A stretch of DNA of 49,282 nucleotides, from NCBI GenBank assembly GCA_014338005.1, contig QUBZ01000022.1, forward strand, positions 1-49,282. Direction: 5' to 3'. This document shows positions 27,459-34,319 of the stretch, one piece after another; positions within the stretch are counted from its first letter, which is position 1; the number at the start of each line of letters is the position of its first letter. A program made the translations under genes and the position numbers. Below the pieces are notes generated by a model. That model did no database searches. It was not told the origin of the DNA and saw only the letters and a program-made list of their open reading frames with translations. This DNA is from Chloroflexota bacterium. GTDB taxonomy: Bacteria > Chloroflexota > Anaerolineae > Aggregatilineales > Phototrophicaceae.

Positions 27459-28316
27459 TCACTCTTGGTCTACTTGTACCCCGGCGAATAAATCGGTTTC
27501 GTCTATCTTATCATAATCGGGCGGGGGATAAATGCGCGTAAAATCCTGCGCGCCGCTGATTAATTGGCGCACAAACAGGGGCAGCCGGGGCAGGCCGCCG
27601 CCAAGCTGGCTGGCATGGCAGGCATTGGCTTCATCCCAGGCTTGCAGGTAAGCGCGAACGTCCACCCGCGCGTGGGATGGCTCGACGTTTTCCAGAACCG
27701 CCACAAAATCCAGGTCGGCGTTTTTCCCAACGCGGCGCGGATCGCGCCCGCGCAGGCGCATAAACGTTACGTAGAACCGCAGCAGCGCCGTGGGGAAGGC
27801 GGTGTAATACAGCTTTTGCGGGCGGTAGGGCGGCTGGCCGGTTTCATAAGCGGCATCCCCGGCCAGAAAGAACGCCTCGGTGGCCGCGCGCTGGATGGCG
27901 ATATGGTCGGGATGGCCGTAACCGCCGTAGCGGTTGAAGGTGATGACCACCTGCGGCCTGGCTTCCCGAATAACCTCAACCACGCGCCGAGTGACTTCGG
28001 CCTGCGGCGCCTGCCACAGACAGGCCGGGTCGCGGCTGGTTTCGGAGTTCATCATACCGCTGTCTTTGTAGCCGAATTTGTAGACCTTTTGAAAACCCAG
28101 CTTGCTGGCCGCGCAGTCCAGCTCGGCTAGGCGCAGCTCAGCCACCGACTTATAGCCGTTCAGCATCTCCGCCGAAACTGTCCCCACGTCCCCATTGGTG
28201 GCACAAACGAGATAAACCGCGGCTCCCTCGGCGACATAACGGGCAATCGTGCCGCCAGAGCCAAAACTTTCGTCGTCAGGATGTGCCAGCGCAAACAGTA
28301 ACCGCCGACCGGACAC
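27459..28316 (-). CDS. PIG-L family N-acetylglucosaminyl deacetylase
   Basis: A 285-residue LmbE/PIG-L zinc-dependent deacetylase. The metal site is AHPDDE (about residues 11-16) with the later HPDH in GGYGHPDHIAIQRA. The family removes N-acetyl groups from GlcNAc-linked small molecules or conjugates, including BshB and MshB/Mca in low-molecular-weight thiol metabolism. ITFNRYGGYGHPDH resembles the thiol-biosynthesis branch, but no bshA/bshC or mshA/C/D gene is visible, so the substrate is undetermined. It reads away from the arsenic operon. Confidence 0.85.
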   Translation of the reverse strand: MSGRRLLFALAHPDDESFGSGGTIARYVAEGAAVYLVCATNGDVGTVSAEMLNGYKSVAELRLAELDCAASKLGFQKVYKFGYKDSGMMNSETSRDPACLWQAPQAEVTRRVVEVIREARPQVVITFNRYGGYGHPDHIAIQRAATEAFFLAGDAAYETGQPPYRPQKLYYTAFPTALLRFYVTFMRLRGRDPRRVGKNADLDFVAVLENVEPSHARVDVRAYLQAWDEANACHASQLGGGLPRLPLFVRQLISGAQDFTRIYPPPDYDKIDETDLFAGVQVDQE

Positions 28317-28392
28317 AATCGCTCTCTCCTGAAACCCACCCAGATACGGAGATGCCTATCTTAGCGTAAAATGAGCGATTTTTCCCGACCCC

Positions 28393-28421
28393 TTGCAAAA
28401 TATTCGCGCGCGGGTTACACT
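28393..28421 (+). promoter_or_regulatory. Promoter of the arsenic operon
   Basis: TTGCAA (28393-28398), a 17-bp spacer and TACACT (28416-28421) place the transcription start near 28428, immediately before the operator-like dyad at 28432-28455. Confidence 0.6.
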
Positions 28422-28431
28422 TCAAAATGAA

Positions 28432-28455
28432 TTGCATCAATATTTTTTGAAGCAA
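28432..28455. promoter_or_regulatory. ArsR/SmtB-type operator
   Basis: A 24-bp imperfect palindrome: TTGCATCAATAT (left half) against TTTTTGAAGCAA (right half), which match at 9 of 12 positions when one is reverse-complemented. The TTGC(A/T)TCAA-N6-TTGA(A/T)GCAA form is like operators bound by ArsR/SmtB dimers, and it covers the start of the transcript just ahead of arsC. The natural candidate regulator is the ArsR-ArsC fusion encoded second in the operon. Confidence 0.65.
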
Positions 28456-28468
28456 ATGAGGTGGCGGG

Positions 28469-28894
28469 ATGGCTCAACAAAAGGTGCTTTTCGTCTGCAC
28501 CGGTAATTCGGCACGTTCACAGATGGCGGAGGCTTTGCTGCGGAAATATGCCGGCGACCGCTTTGAAGTCCACAGCGCCGGGTTAGAGCCGAAAGGTATT
28601 CACCCACTAACAGTTCGCGTGCTGGAAGAAATCGGTCTGGACATCAGCAGCCAGCACTCGAAATCGCTCAAAACCTATATGGGGCGAGATTTTTTCCGCT
28701 ACGTTATCACCGTTTGCGGCCATGCCGATGCCAACTGCCCGCAGCCGCTGTGGGCGCAGGGCGGCGTTAAACTCCACTGGCCGTTCGATGACCCGGCTGT
28801 CGCCGAAGGGACGGAGGAAAGCCAACTGGCGAAATTCCGCGAAGTGCGCGACCAGATTGACCGGAAAATCCAGGACTGGCTGCTGTCTGTATAA
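28469..28894 (+). CDS. arsC: Arsenate reductase, thioredoxin-linked low-molecular-weight phosphatase type
   Basis: A 141-residue ArsC of the low-molecular-weight tyrosine phosphatase fold. The P loop VCTGNSARSQ carries the nucleophile Cys10 and Arg16; TVCGHADANCP supplies Cys83 and Cys90. This spacing matches the C10/C82/C89 relay of thioredoxin-coupled ArsC from Staphylococcus aureus, so it should reduce arsenate to arsenite with electrons from thioredoxin. GAGGTGG precedes ATG 28469, and a promoter plus ArsR-type operator lie just upstream. It opens an operon with a second ArsC fused to ArsR. Confidence 0.93.
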   Translation: MAQQKVLFVCTGNSARSQMAEALLRKYAGDRFEVHSAGLEPKGIHPLTVRVLEEIGLDISSQHSKSLKTYMGRDFFRYVITVCGHADANCPQPLWAQGGVKLHWPFDDPAVAEGTEESQLAKFREVRDQIDRKIQDWLLSV

Positions 28895-28908
28895 TCCGGT
28901 TGTTCACT

Positions 28909-28936
28909 CAGAACTTGGAACTCAGAACTCGGAACT
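28909..28936 (+). repeat. Four heptanucleotide repeats (NNGAACT) before the ArsR-ArsC gene
   Basis: CAGAACT, TGGAACT, CAGAACT and CGGAACT follow each other without gaps from 28909 to 28936, with a degenerate fifth unit TGTAGCT running up to the start codon at 28944. The repeat fills most of the spacer between arsC and the fusion gene and replaces any recognisable Shine-Dalgarno. Confidence 0.8.
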
Positions 28937-28943
28937 TGTAGCT

Positions 28944-29690
28944 ATGGACACTTCTCTGTTTGAGCCGCCGGCGTTCATCAAACTGCTGGCGAATGACGTG
29001 CGGTGGACGCTGTTACAATCGCTGGTGAGCGGCGACCACCGCGTACAGGAATTGGTTGCGCTGGCGGGGCAGCCGACAAACTTGGTTTCATACCACTTAA
29101 AAAAACTGCGCGAAGAAGGTGTGGTGCAGATGCGCCGCAGCGAGGCTGATGCCCGTGACATCTACTACAGCCTGAATCTCGACCGCCTGCACGAGCAGTA
29201 TCAGGCGGCGGGGCGCGCGCTGCATCCGGCTTTTGCCGGGGCGGACGAGACGCCCCCCCCTGCGGCGGGCGACCCTATCCGCGTGCTGTTCGTTTGCACG
29301 CACAACAGCGCCCGCTCGCAGATGGCCGAAGGCTTGACGCGCTACTTGGCCGGGGCGCGAGTCGAAGCGCACAGCGCCGGCAGCCATCCGGGCGGCATCC
29401 ACCCGGATACCATCACGACGATGGCGCGAATGGGAATTGACATCGGCGGGCAGCACGCCAAACACCTGAGCGAGTTCGAGGCGCAGCCCTTCGATTATGT
29501 TATCACGGTCTGCGACCGGGCGCGCGAGGTCTGCCCGACCTTTCCCGGCGAGGGACAGCAGCTTCATTGGGGCTTCCCCGATCCCACCGCGATTGACGAC
29601 CCGACCGAACGGCTGGCGGCGTTTGAAGACATCGCCGGGCGGCTGCGGTCGCGGATCGGTTATTTTCTGACGAAGGTGACGACATCATAA
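28944..29690 (+). CDS. ArsR-ArsC fusion: HTH regulator joined to arsenate reductase
   Basis: A 248-residue fusion. Residues about 8-85 are an ArsR-type winged helix (FIKLLANDVRWTLLQSLVSGDHRVQELVAL, then NLVSYHLKKLREEGVV). Residues about 112-248 are a second thioredoxin-type ArsC with Cys118 in the P loop VCTHNSARSQ and the pair Cys190/Cys197 in TVCDRAREVCP. There is no Cys at all in the first 110 residues, so the usual As(III)-binding Cys pair of ArsR is absent and sensing may use the reductase cysteines. The frame opens earlier inside arsC; ATG 28944 is the likely start although a heptamer repeat sits where a ribosome-binding site would be. Co-transcribed with arsC and the two next genes. 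Confidence 0.9.
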   Translation: MDTSLFEPPAFIKLLANDVRWTLLQSLVSGDHRVQELVALAGQPTNLVSYHLKKLREEGVVQMRRSEADARDIYYSLNLDRLHEQYQAAGRALHPAFAGADETPPPAAGDPIRVLFVCTHNSARSQMAEGLTRYLAGARVEAHSAGSHPGGIHPDTITTMARMGIDIGGQHAKHLSEFEAQPFDYVITVCDRAREVCPTFPGEGQQLHWGFPDPTAIDDPTERLAAFEDIAGRLRSRIGYFLTKVTTS

Positions 29691-29700
29691 GGAGCAAATC

Positions 29701-30426
29701 GTGAATCGTGTGGTTGTTTTTGGCGACATTCACGCCAACCTGCCGGCATTAGAAGCGGTGATCGCCGATATGGATGCGCGCCGCTTGGCTGACCGTTACT
29801 GTCTGGGTGATCTGGTGGGGTATGGCACGTTTCCCAACGAAGTTGTCGCCCGGATACGCGAGATGAACGTGCCGACGCTGATAGGCAATTACGATCAAGG
29901 GGTGGGCAGCGACAGCGACGACTGCGGCTGCGCTTATACGAATCCGGTGTCAGAGGCGTTGGGCAAACGCTCAATTGCCTGGACGAACGCGCATACATCC
30001 ACCGAGCATAAAACCTATCTGCGCCAGCTTCCTGCCCATATTCCGCTGCAATTAGGCGATCTGCGGGTGCTGCTGGTGCATGGCAGCCCGCGCCGCGTCA
30101 ACGAATACCTGTTTGAAGATCGCCCGGATAGCAGCTTCGAGCGCCTGCTGGATGTCGCCGAGGCCGACGTGCTGGTGTGCGGCCATACTCATCTGCCATA
30201 TCATAAGGTTCTGCCGAGCGGCAGGCAGGTTGTTAACGCGGGCAGCGTGGGCAAACCGAAAGATAGCGATCCGCGCGCCTGTTATGTCGTGCTGTCGGCA
30301 GAAGGCGTGCAGCTTTTGGTCGAGTTTGTCCGTGTGCCGTATGATGTGGAGAAGGCCGCTCGCGCCATCGAGGCCAGTGATATGCCGCACGAATACGCGC
30401 AGATGCTCCGGGATGGCAGGGGTTAG
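29701..30426 (+). CDS. Metallophosphoesterase in the arsenic operon
   Basis: A 241-residue calcineurin-like phosphoesterase. The dinuclear metal site motifs are all present: FGDIHANLPAL, GDLVGYG, GNYD, VHGSP and CGHTHLPY. It starts at GTG 29701 with an excellent AAGGAG ten bases after the fusion gene, so it is part of the operon. A DDCGCAY segment (about residues 76-82) gives a Cys-Gly-Cys pair near the active site, which might matter for a thiophilic substrate such as arsenite. Its true substrate is unknown; related proteins act on nucleotides or phosphodiesters. Confidence 0.87.
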   Translation: MNRVVVFGDIHANLPALEAVIADMDARRLADRYCLGDLVGYGTFPNEVVARIREMNVPTLIGNYDQGVGSDSDDCGCAYTNPVSEALGKRSIAWTNAHTSTEHKTYLRQLPAHIPLQLGDLRVLLVHGSPRRVNEYLFEDRPDSSFERLLDVAEADVLVCGHTHLPYHKVLPSGRQVVNAGSVGKPKDSDPRACYVVLSAEGVQLLVEFVRVPYDVEKAARAIEASDMPHEYAQMLRDGRG

Positions 30427-30440
30427 GACGGGGGAAGCGG

Positions 30441-31103
30441 TTGAACAACGGACTTTTGCGGCGCGCAGCCGCCGAACTGGTGGGGACGTATGCACTGGTG
30501 ACGGCGGGCTGCGGCGCGGTGATGGTGAATGAACTTTCCGGCGCGCTCGGCCATGTCGGCGTGGCGCTCACCTTCGGTCTGGTCATCATGGTGATGATCG
30601 CAGCCACCGGCCACCTCTCCGGCGCGCACTTTAACCCGGCAGTGACGCTGGCTTTTGCCCTGACGCGCCATTTCCCCCTGCGCGAGGTTGTGTTTTATGT
30701 GATCGGGCAGGTGTCAGGCGCGGCACTGGGCGCGCTGACGCTGCGCGTTCTGGTGGGGGACGCCGCTCAACTAGGCGCGACGCTGCCTGCGGGTTCGGTG
30801 TTGCAGGCGTTCGGTCTGGAAGTGCTGCTGACGGCAGCTTTGATGTTCGTCATCATCTCGGTGGCGACCGATACCCGCGCGATCGGCACGCCTGCCGCCA
30901 TCGCTATCGGTTTTACGGTGGCGGCCAACGCGCTTTGGGGTGGGCCGATCAGCGGCGCTTCGATGAACCCGGCGCGTTCGTTCGGCCCGGCGCTGGTGGC
31001 CGGGGTATGGGCCGACCAGTGGATTTACTGGACTGCTCCGGTTGTCGGCGCGGCGCTGGGCGCGCTGCTCTACCAGTTCGTGCGCCGGACGGACGCGGCT
31101 TAA
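30441..31103 (+). CDS. MIP-family aquaporin, likely arsenite/water channel
   Basis: A 220-residue major intrinsic protein with six predicted membrane helices and both channel-filter loops: HFNPAVTLA and SMNPARSFG. It starts at TTG 30441, 14 bases after the phosphoesterase, with GGGGGAAG as ribosome-binding site. In an operon with two arsenate reductases and an ArsR, it probably lets arsenite flow out down its gradient, as AqpS does in Sinorhizobium. No ArsB or Acr3 pump is present in the window. Its stop overlaps that of the convergent LarA-like gene by four bases (31100-31103). Confidence 0.9.
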   Translation: MNNGLLRRAAAELVGTYALVTAGCGAVMVNELSGALGHVGVALTFGLVIMVMIAATGHLSGAHFNPAVTLAFALTRHFPLREVVFYVIGQVSGAALGALTLRVLVGDAAQLGATLPAGSVLQAFGLEVLLTAALMFVIISVATDTRAIGTPAAIAIGFTVAANALWGGPISGASMNPARSFGPALVAGVWADQWIYWTAPVVGAALGALLYQFVRRTDAA

Positions 31104-32362
31104 CGCAGCCGGTATAACATCTCGCCGGCTTTCGGCACGTACAGCAGGCCTTCGGCCTCGCGCCCCTGCCATTCAGCCGGGTTGATGTCGTCCGGGTTCA
31201 GGTAATCCAGCCCCAGGCGGTGGCAGTCCTCCGGTGGGATGCGAGTCGCCAGCGTGACCTGGATGCGGGCGCGTTCGATGCCGTTTTCGTACAGGCCGCT
31301 GCCGCGCAGGTGTGTGCCGTGCGCCAGCACGCCAAGCGGGATATGTTTGAAGCGATCCCACTGTTTCAGATAATAATCGCGCACATGATAGCCGGCCTCG
31401 TAGATGTACGCGCCATGCACACGGCTCACTGTATCCAGGTGCGGGGCGTACACGATGACCTCGCCGCCGTCGGCGATGGCCGGTTCGAGTTTGTACATGG
31501 CTTTGGCCGCTGTCCACAGTTCGTCGTACATGGCCGGGGCATGGGACAGCACCCGCCGGAAAGGCGTCTCTACCCAGTGGATATGGCGTTCGGCGGAAAG
31601 ATCGGCGGCGGCTTCCCAGGCATCCAGGTGATCGCCGATGAAAATGCCGGCCAGATCGTTCCCGACCACCACCAGGCTGACCAGTGTCACCGGCGTCGGC
31701 AGATAAGCGGCGGCAGCGTGAATCATGTCGCGCACCGGCGTATGTTTGATGCCGATGGTGTTTAGGATGGTGATGAGCGCGCCCAGCCAGTGCGTTGTGT
31801 TAATCATCTCTGCGCCGGAAATGCCGGGGAACAGGTACTTGGCCCCGCCGCTGAAGCCGACGACTTCGTGCGGGAAGGTCGGGCCGATGATGAGGATATG
31901 GTCGTATTCCAGCGCGTACCGGTTGATGCGAACGGGCGTATCGCCGCCGAGCGACGGATGCCAGTTTTCGCCGGCGATTTGCTGAATCTGTGCCTGTTCC
32001 AGCACGCCGATTTCGACCAGCGCGGTGGGGTCGTTCCAGGCATGGTTGAGCAGGCCGATATGCCGGTAGGTGGTTTCCCGTTCCTCGCGGGTGATGCCGA
32101 CCAGCGCGCACAGCGCGTCCGGTTCGAGCGGCGGGTGCGTGCCGAGCGCGACCATAAAATCAAGCTGCTGTGCGTCGTGCAGCAGGGCGACCACCAGCCG
32201 GAACAGCAGGGGCAGGGGCGCGGTGCGGGTGTGGTCGGGGATGAGGGCGAGGACACGGGCGCGGCCAAAGCGCCCGGCCAGCCCCGTCGCCAGGGTTTGC
32301 TGAATGGTGTCGGCGTCCAGCCGCGTATTTTCCGGCGCGGTTGCCTGCGCAAAAACGGCCAT
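31100..32362 (-). CDS. LarA-family nickel-pincer-dependent racemase/epimerase homologue
   Basis: A 420-residue DUF2088/LarA-type protein. Lactate racemase LarA uses a nickel-pincer nucleotide tethered to Lys184, with His200 binding Ni and His174 in catalysis. Here FPHEVVGFSGGAKYLFPG gives His165 and Lys175, and TTHW gives His191; the spacings (10 and 16 residues) equal those in LarA. PDHTR near residue 42 is also typical. The start ATG 32362 is chosen over ATG 32377 because GGAGGGG lies exactly upstream of it. It follows the SDR gene by one base. The cofactor genes larB, larC and larE are not in the window, so the cofactor must be made elsewhere in the genome. Substrate unknown: a hydroxy or sugar acid. 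Confidence 0.87.
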   Translation of the reverse strand: MAVFAQATAPENTRLDADTIQQTLATGLAGRFGRARVLALIPDHTRTAPLPLLFRLVVALLHDAQQLDFMVALGTHPPLEPDALCALVGITREERETTYRHIGLLNHAWNDPTALVEIGVLEQAQIQQIAGENWHPSLGGDTPVRINRYALEYDHILIIGPTFPHEVVGFSGGAKYLFPGISGAEMINTTHWLGALITILNTIGIKHTPVRDMIHAAAAYLPTPVTLVSLVVVGNDLAGIFIGDHLDAWEAAADLSAERHIHWVETPFRRVLSHAPAMYDELWTAAKAMYKLEPAIADGGEVIVYAPHLDTVSRVHGAYIYEAGYHVRDYYLKQWDRFKHIPLGVLAHGTHLRGSGLYENGIERARIQVTLATRIPPEDCHRLGLDYLNPDDINPAEWQGREAEGLLYVPKAGEMLYRLR

Positions 32363-32363
32363 T

Positions 32364-33197
32364 CTATACCCCTCCATAGGCGCTGAAACCGCCGTCCACC
32401 GGCACGACGATGCCGGTCACGAACCGGCTGGCGTCACTGAGCAGCCACAGCACCGTACCCAACAGGTCTTCCGGTTCGCCAAAACGTTTCATCGGCGTGT
32501 GGTCTAAAATCTGCTGGCCGCGCGGGGTCAGACTGCCGGTCTGTTCGTCCATCAGCAGATAGCGGTTTTGCCGCCCGATGAAAAAGCCAGGCGCGACGGC
32601 GTTAACCCGGATGGCCGGGCTGTATTCCATCGCCATGTGGACGGCCAGCCATTGGGTGAAGTTGGTCACGGCGGCCTTTGCGCCGGAATAAGCCGGCACG
32701 CGGGTGAGTGGGCGCAGCGCCGCCATAGACGACAGGTTCAAAATCACGCCGCTGCCGCGTTCGGCAAAACCGCGCCCAAACACCTGGCAGGGAATGATCG
32801 TGCCGAGCATGTTCAGGTCGAGAACCTCGCGCAGGGCTTGTTCCGGCAGGTCGAAAAAAGGGCGTTCGGCGGACGTAGTGGCGGCGGGCTGGTTGCCGCC
32901 AGCTGCGTTGATGAGCGTGTCCACCGGGCCGAACTCCTGCCGGATGAGCGCCTCGGCCTGAAGCAGCGTATCGCGTTCCAGGACGTTGGCGTAAAAAGCG
33001 GCGGCGCTGCCGGGGCCGCTGCCCAGGTGTTTTTGCAGCGGTTCGGCCAGTTCAGGGCTGCGGTCGAGGATCGCTACGTTCGCGCCCAGGCCGACCAGCG
33101 CGCAGGCGATTTCGCCGCCCAGGACACCAGAACCGCCGGAGATGGCGATTGTCCGTCCCTTGAAGTTGTACATTGCGGTCAGTTCTTCCAGATTCAT
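32364..33197 (-). CDS. SDR oxidoreductase, D-mannonate/fructuronate reductase-like
   Basis: A 277-residue short-chain dehydrogenase. It has the nucleotide-binding GGSGVLGG, NAAGGNQP, catalytic Ser/Tyr/Lys (SSMAAL, then YSGAKAA) and a C-terminus GIVVPVDGGFSAYGGV. The stretches GTIIPCQVFG, LTRVPAYSGAKAAVTNFTQW and HTPMKRFGEPEDLLGT closely resemble Bacillus UxuB/YjmF (D-mannonate oxidoreductase), though the family also includes other sugar-acid dehydrogenases. It starts at ATG 33197 with GGGGGAAA and runs directly into the LarA-like gene, so one step may supply the other's substrate. Confidence 0.87.
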   Translation of the reverse strand: MNLEELTAMYNFKGRTIAISGGSGVLGGEIACALVGLGANVAILDRSPELAEPLQKHLGSGPGSAAAFYANVLERDTLLQAEALIRQEFGPVDTLINAAGGNQPAATTSAERPFFDLPEQALREVLDLNMLGTIIPCQVFGRGFAERGSGVILNLSSMAALRPLTRVPAYSGAKAAVTNFTQWLAVHMAMEYSPAIRVNAVAPGFFIGRQNRYLLMDEQTGSLTPRGQQILDHTPMKRFGEPEDLLGTVLWLLSDASRFVTGIVVPVDGGFSAYGGV

Positions 33198-33294
33198 CGT
33201 TTTCCCCCTGCGGATGGTGGCCGGATTATAGCCTAAAAAAGCGGGAAAGCAGGATGTGTTTTCTGAACAAACAGCCCAACAAAACGCATGGACG

Positions 33295-33344
33295 TGGTAT
33301 AATTCACACCCGTTCGATGATAATCAATGCGGAAAGCATTAAGG
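33295..33344 (+). promoter_or_regulatory. Extended -10 promoter and leader of the metal-transporter operon
   Basis: TGGTATAAT (33295-33303) is an extended -10 element; the -35 is poor. The leader holds a 5-bp hairpin AATGC-GGAAA-GCATT (33326-33340) directly against the AAGGAG ribosome-binding site (33341-33346). The rest of the 159-bp divergent gap shows no riboswitch I can recognise. Confidence 0.45.
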
Positions 33345-33356
33345 AGTTTTTGTGAT

Positions 33357-34319
33357 ATGCTGCCGATTTTAGCACTTCATATACCGGATGGATTCCTATC
33401 TGTCCCGGTGGCGGCTGCCGGTTGGCTGATGATGCTGGCGCTGGTGGGGGTGGCGCTGCGCCAGACGCGCGACCAGCTTGGCGAGCGGCAGATTCCGCTG
33501 ATGGGTATTCTGGCGGCGTTCGTGTTCGCGGCGCAGATGATTAATTTCCCGGTGGCGGGCGGCACGTCCGGCCACCTGATCGGCGGCGCGCTGGTGGCTG
33601 TGCTGCTTGGCCCCTGGGCCGCCGTGTTGGTAATGACCAGTGTGGTCGGGGTACAGGCGCTGCTGTTCCAGGATGGCGGGCTGCTGGCGTTGGGTTTTAA
33701 TGTGGTCAACATGGGGATCATCAGCGCGTTTGTAGGGTATGCGGCCTACGCTTTCACCCGCCGGATGATGGGCGAGACGTTTGCTGCGACGGCGGTCGGC
33801 GCAGCGGCGGGCGCATGGTTGGGCGTGGAAGCGGCGGCCATCGCTACCGCGCTGCAGCTGGCAATTTCCGGCACGTCGCCGCTGGACGTAGCCCTGCCGG
33901 CGATGGCGGGCGTTCATGCGCTGGTCGGCATCGGCGAGGCGCTGATTACGGTGGGCGCGCTGGCCTTCATCCGCCAGACACGGCCTGATTTGCTGGGGCA
34001 GCCGAGGGGCGCGGCCACACGCGGCGCGGGCTGGGTCGCCGCCGGGCTGTTGATCGCGTTGGCCGTCACGCTGGTTTCGCCGCTGGCCGACCCGAATCTA
34101 GACGGCCTGGAACGGGTGGCCGAAGATCACGGATTCAGCGAAGCGGCGCAGCCGCCGGCCTATGAAATCCTGCCGGATTACACCGTCCCGTTCATCGAGG
34201 ATGCTGCGCTGACAACCATCGTTTCCGGCATTATCGGGGTGTTGATTGTGGCGGGTATTGGCTTTGGGCTGGCGCGGTTGGTTGCGCCGCGCCGGAAAGA
34301 AACCACCGGCGCCGGTTGA
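33357..34319 (+). CDS. cbiM: ECF-type cobalt/nickel transporter S component, CbiM fused to a PDGLE (CbiN-like) domain
   Basis: A 320-residue membrane protein. The conserved HIPDGFLS and FPVAGGTSGHLIGG (metal ligands in CbiM/NikM) are present, followed by about six helices. The C-terminal part (from NLDGLERVAEDHGF) is the PDGLE domain of CbiN/NikN, with a final membrane helix. In characterised CbiM/NikM the chain begins Met-His and the free N-terminus helps bind the metal; here MLPILAL precedes the His, so either it is processed or the site differs. ATG 33357 has AAGGAG. Neighbouring LarA suggests nickel as cargo. It is followed by overlapping cbiQ. Confidence 0.88.
   Translation: MLPILALHIPDGFLSVPVAAAGWLMMLALVGVALRQTRDQLGERQIPLMGILAAFVFAAQMINFPVAGGTSGHLIGGALVAVLLGPWAAVLVMTSVVGVQALLFQDGGLLALGFNVVNMGIISAFVGYAAYAFTRRMMGETFAATAVGAAAGAWLGVEAAAIATALQLAISGTSPLDVALPAMAGVHALVGIGEALITVGALAFIRQTRPDLLGQPRGAATRGAGWVAAGLLIALAVTLVSPLADPNLDGLERVAEDHGFSEAAQPPAYEILPDYTVPFIEDAALTTIVSGIIGVLIVAGIGFGLARLVAPRRKETTGAG

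Noticed and set aside
28909..28943. Short repeats as a CRISPR array
   Set aside because: Units are only 7 bp, contiguous and without spacers, so they are a tandem repeat.
33198..33356. Cobalamin riboswitch or NikR site before cbiM
   Set aside because: The gap is too short for a B12 riboswitch, no B12-box was seen, and there is no GTATGA-N16-TCATAC dyad.
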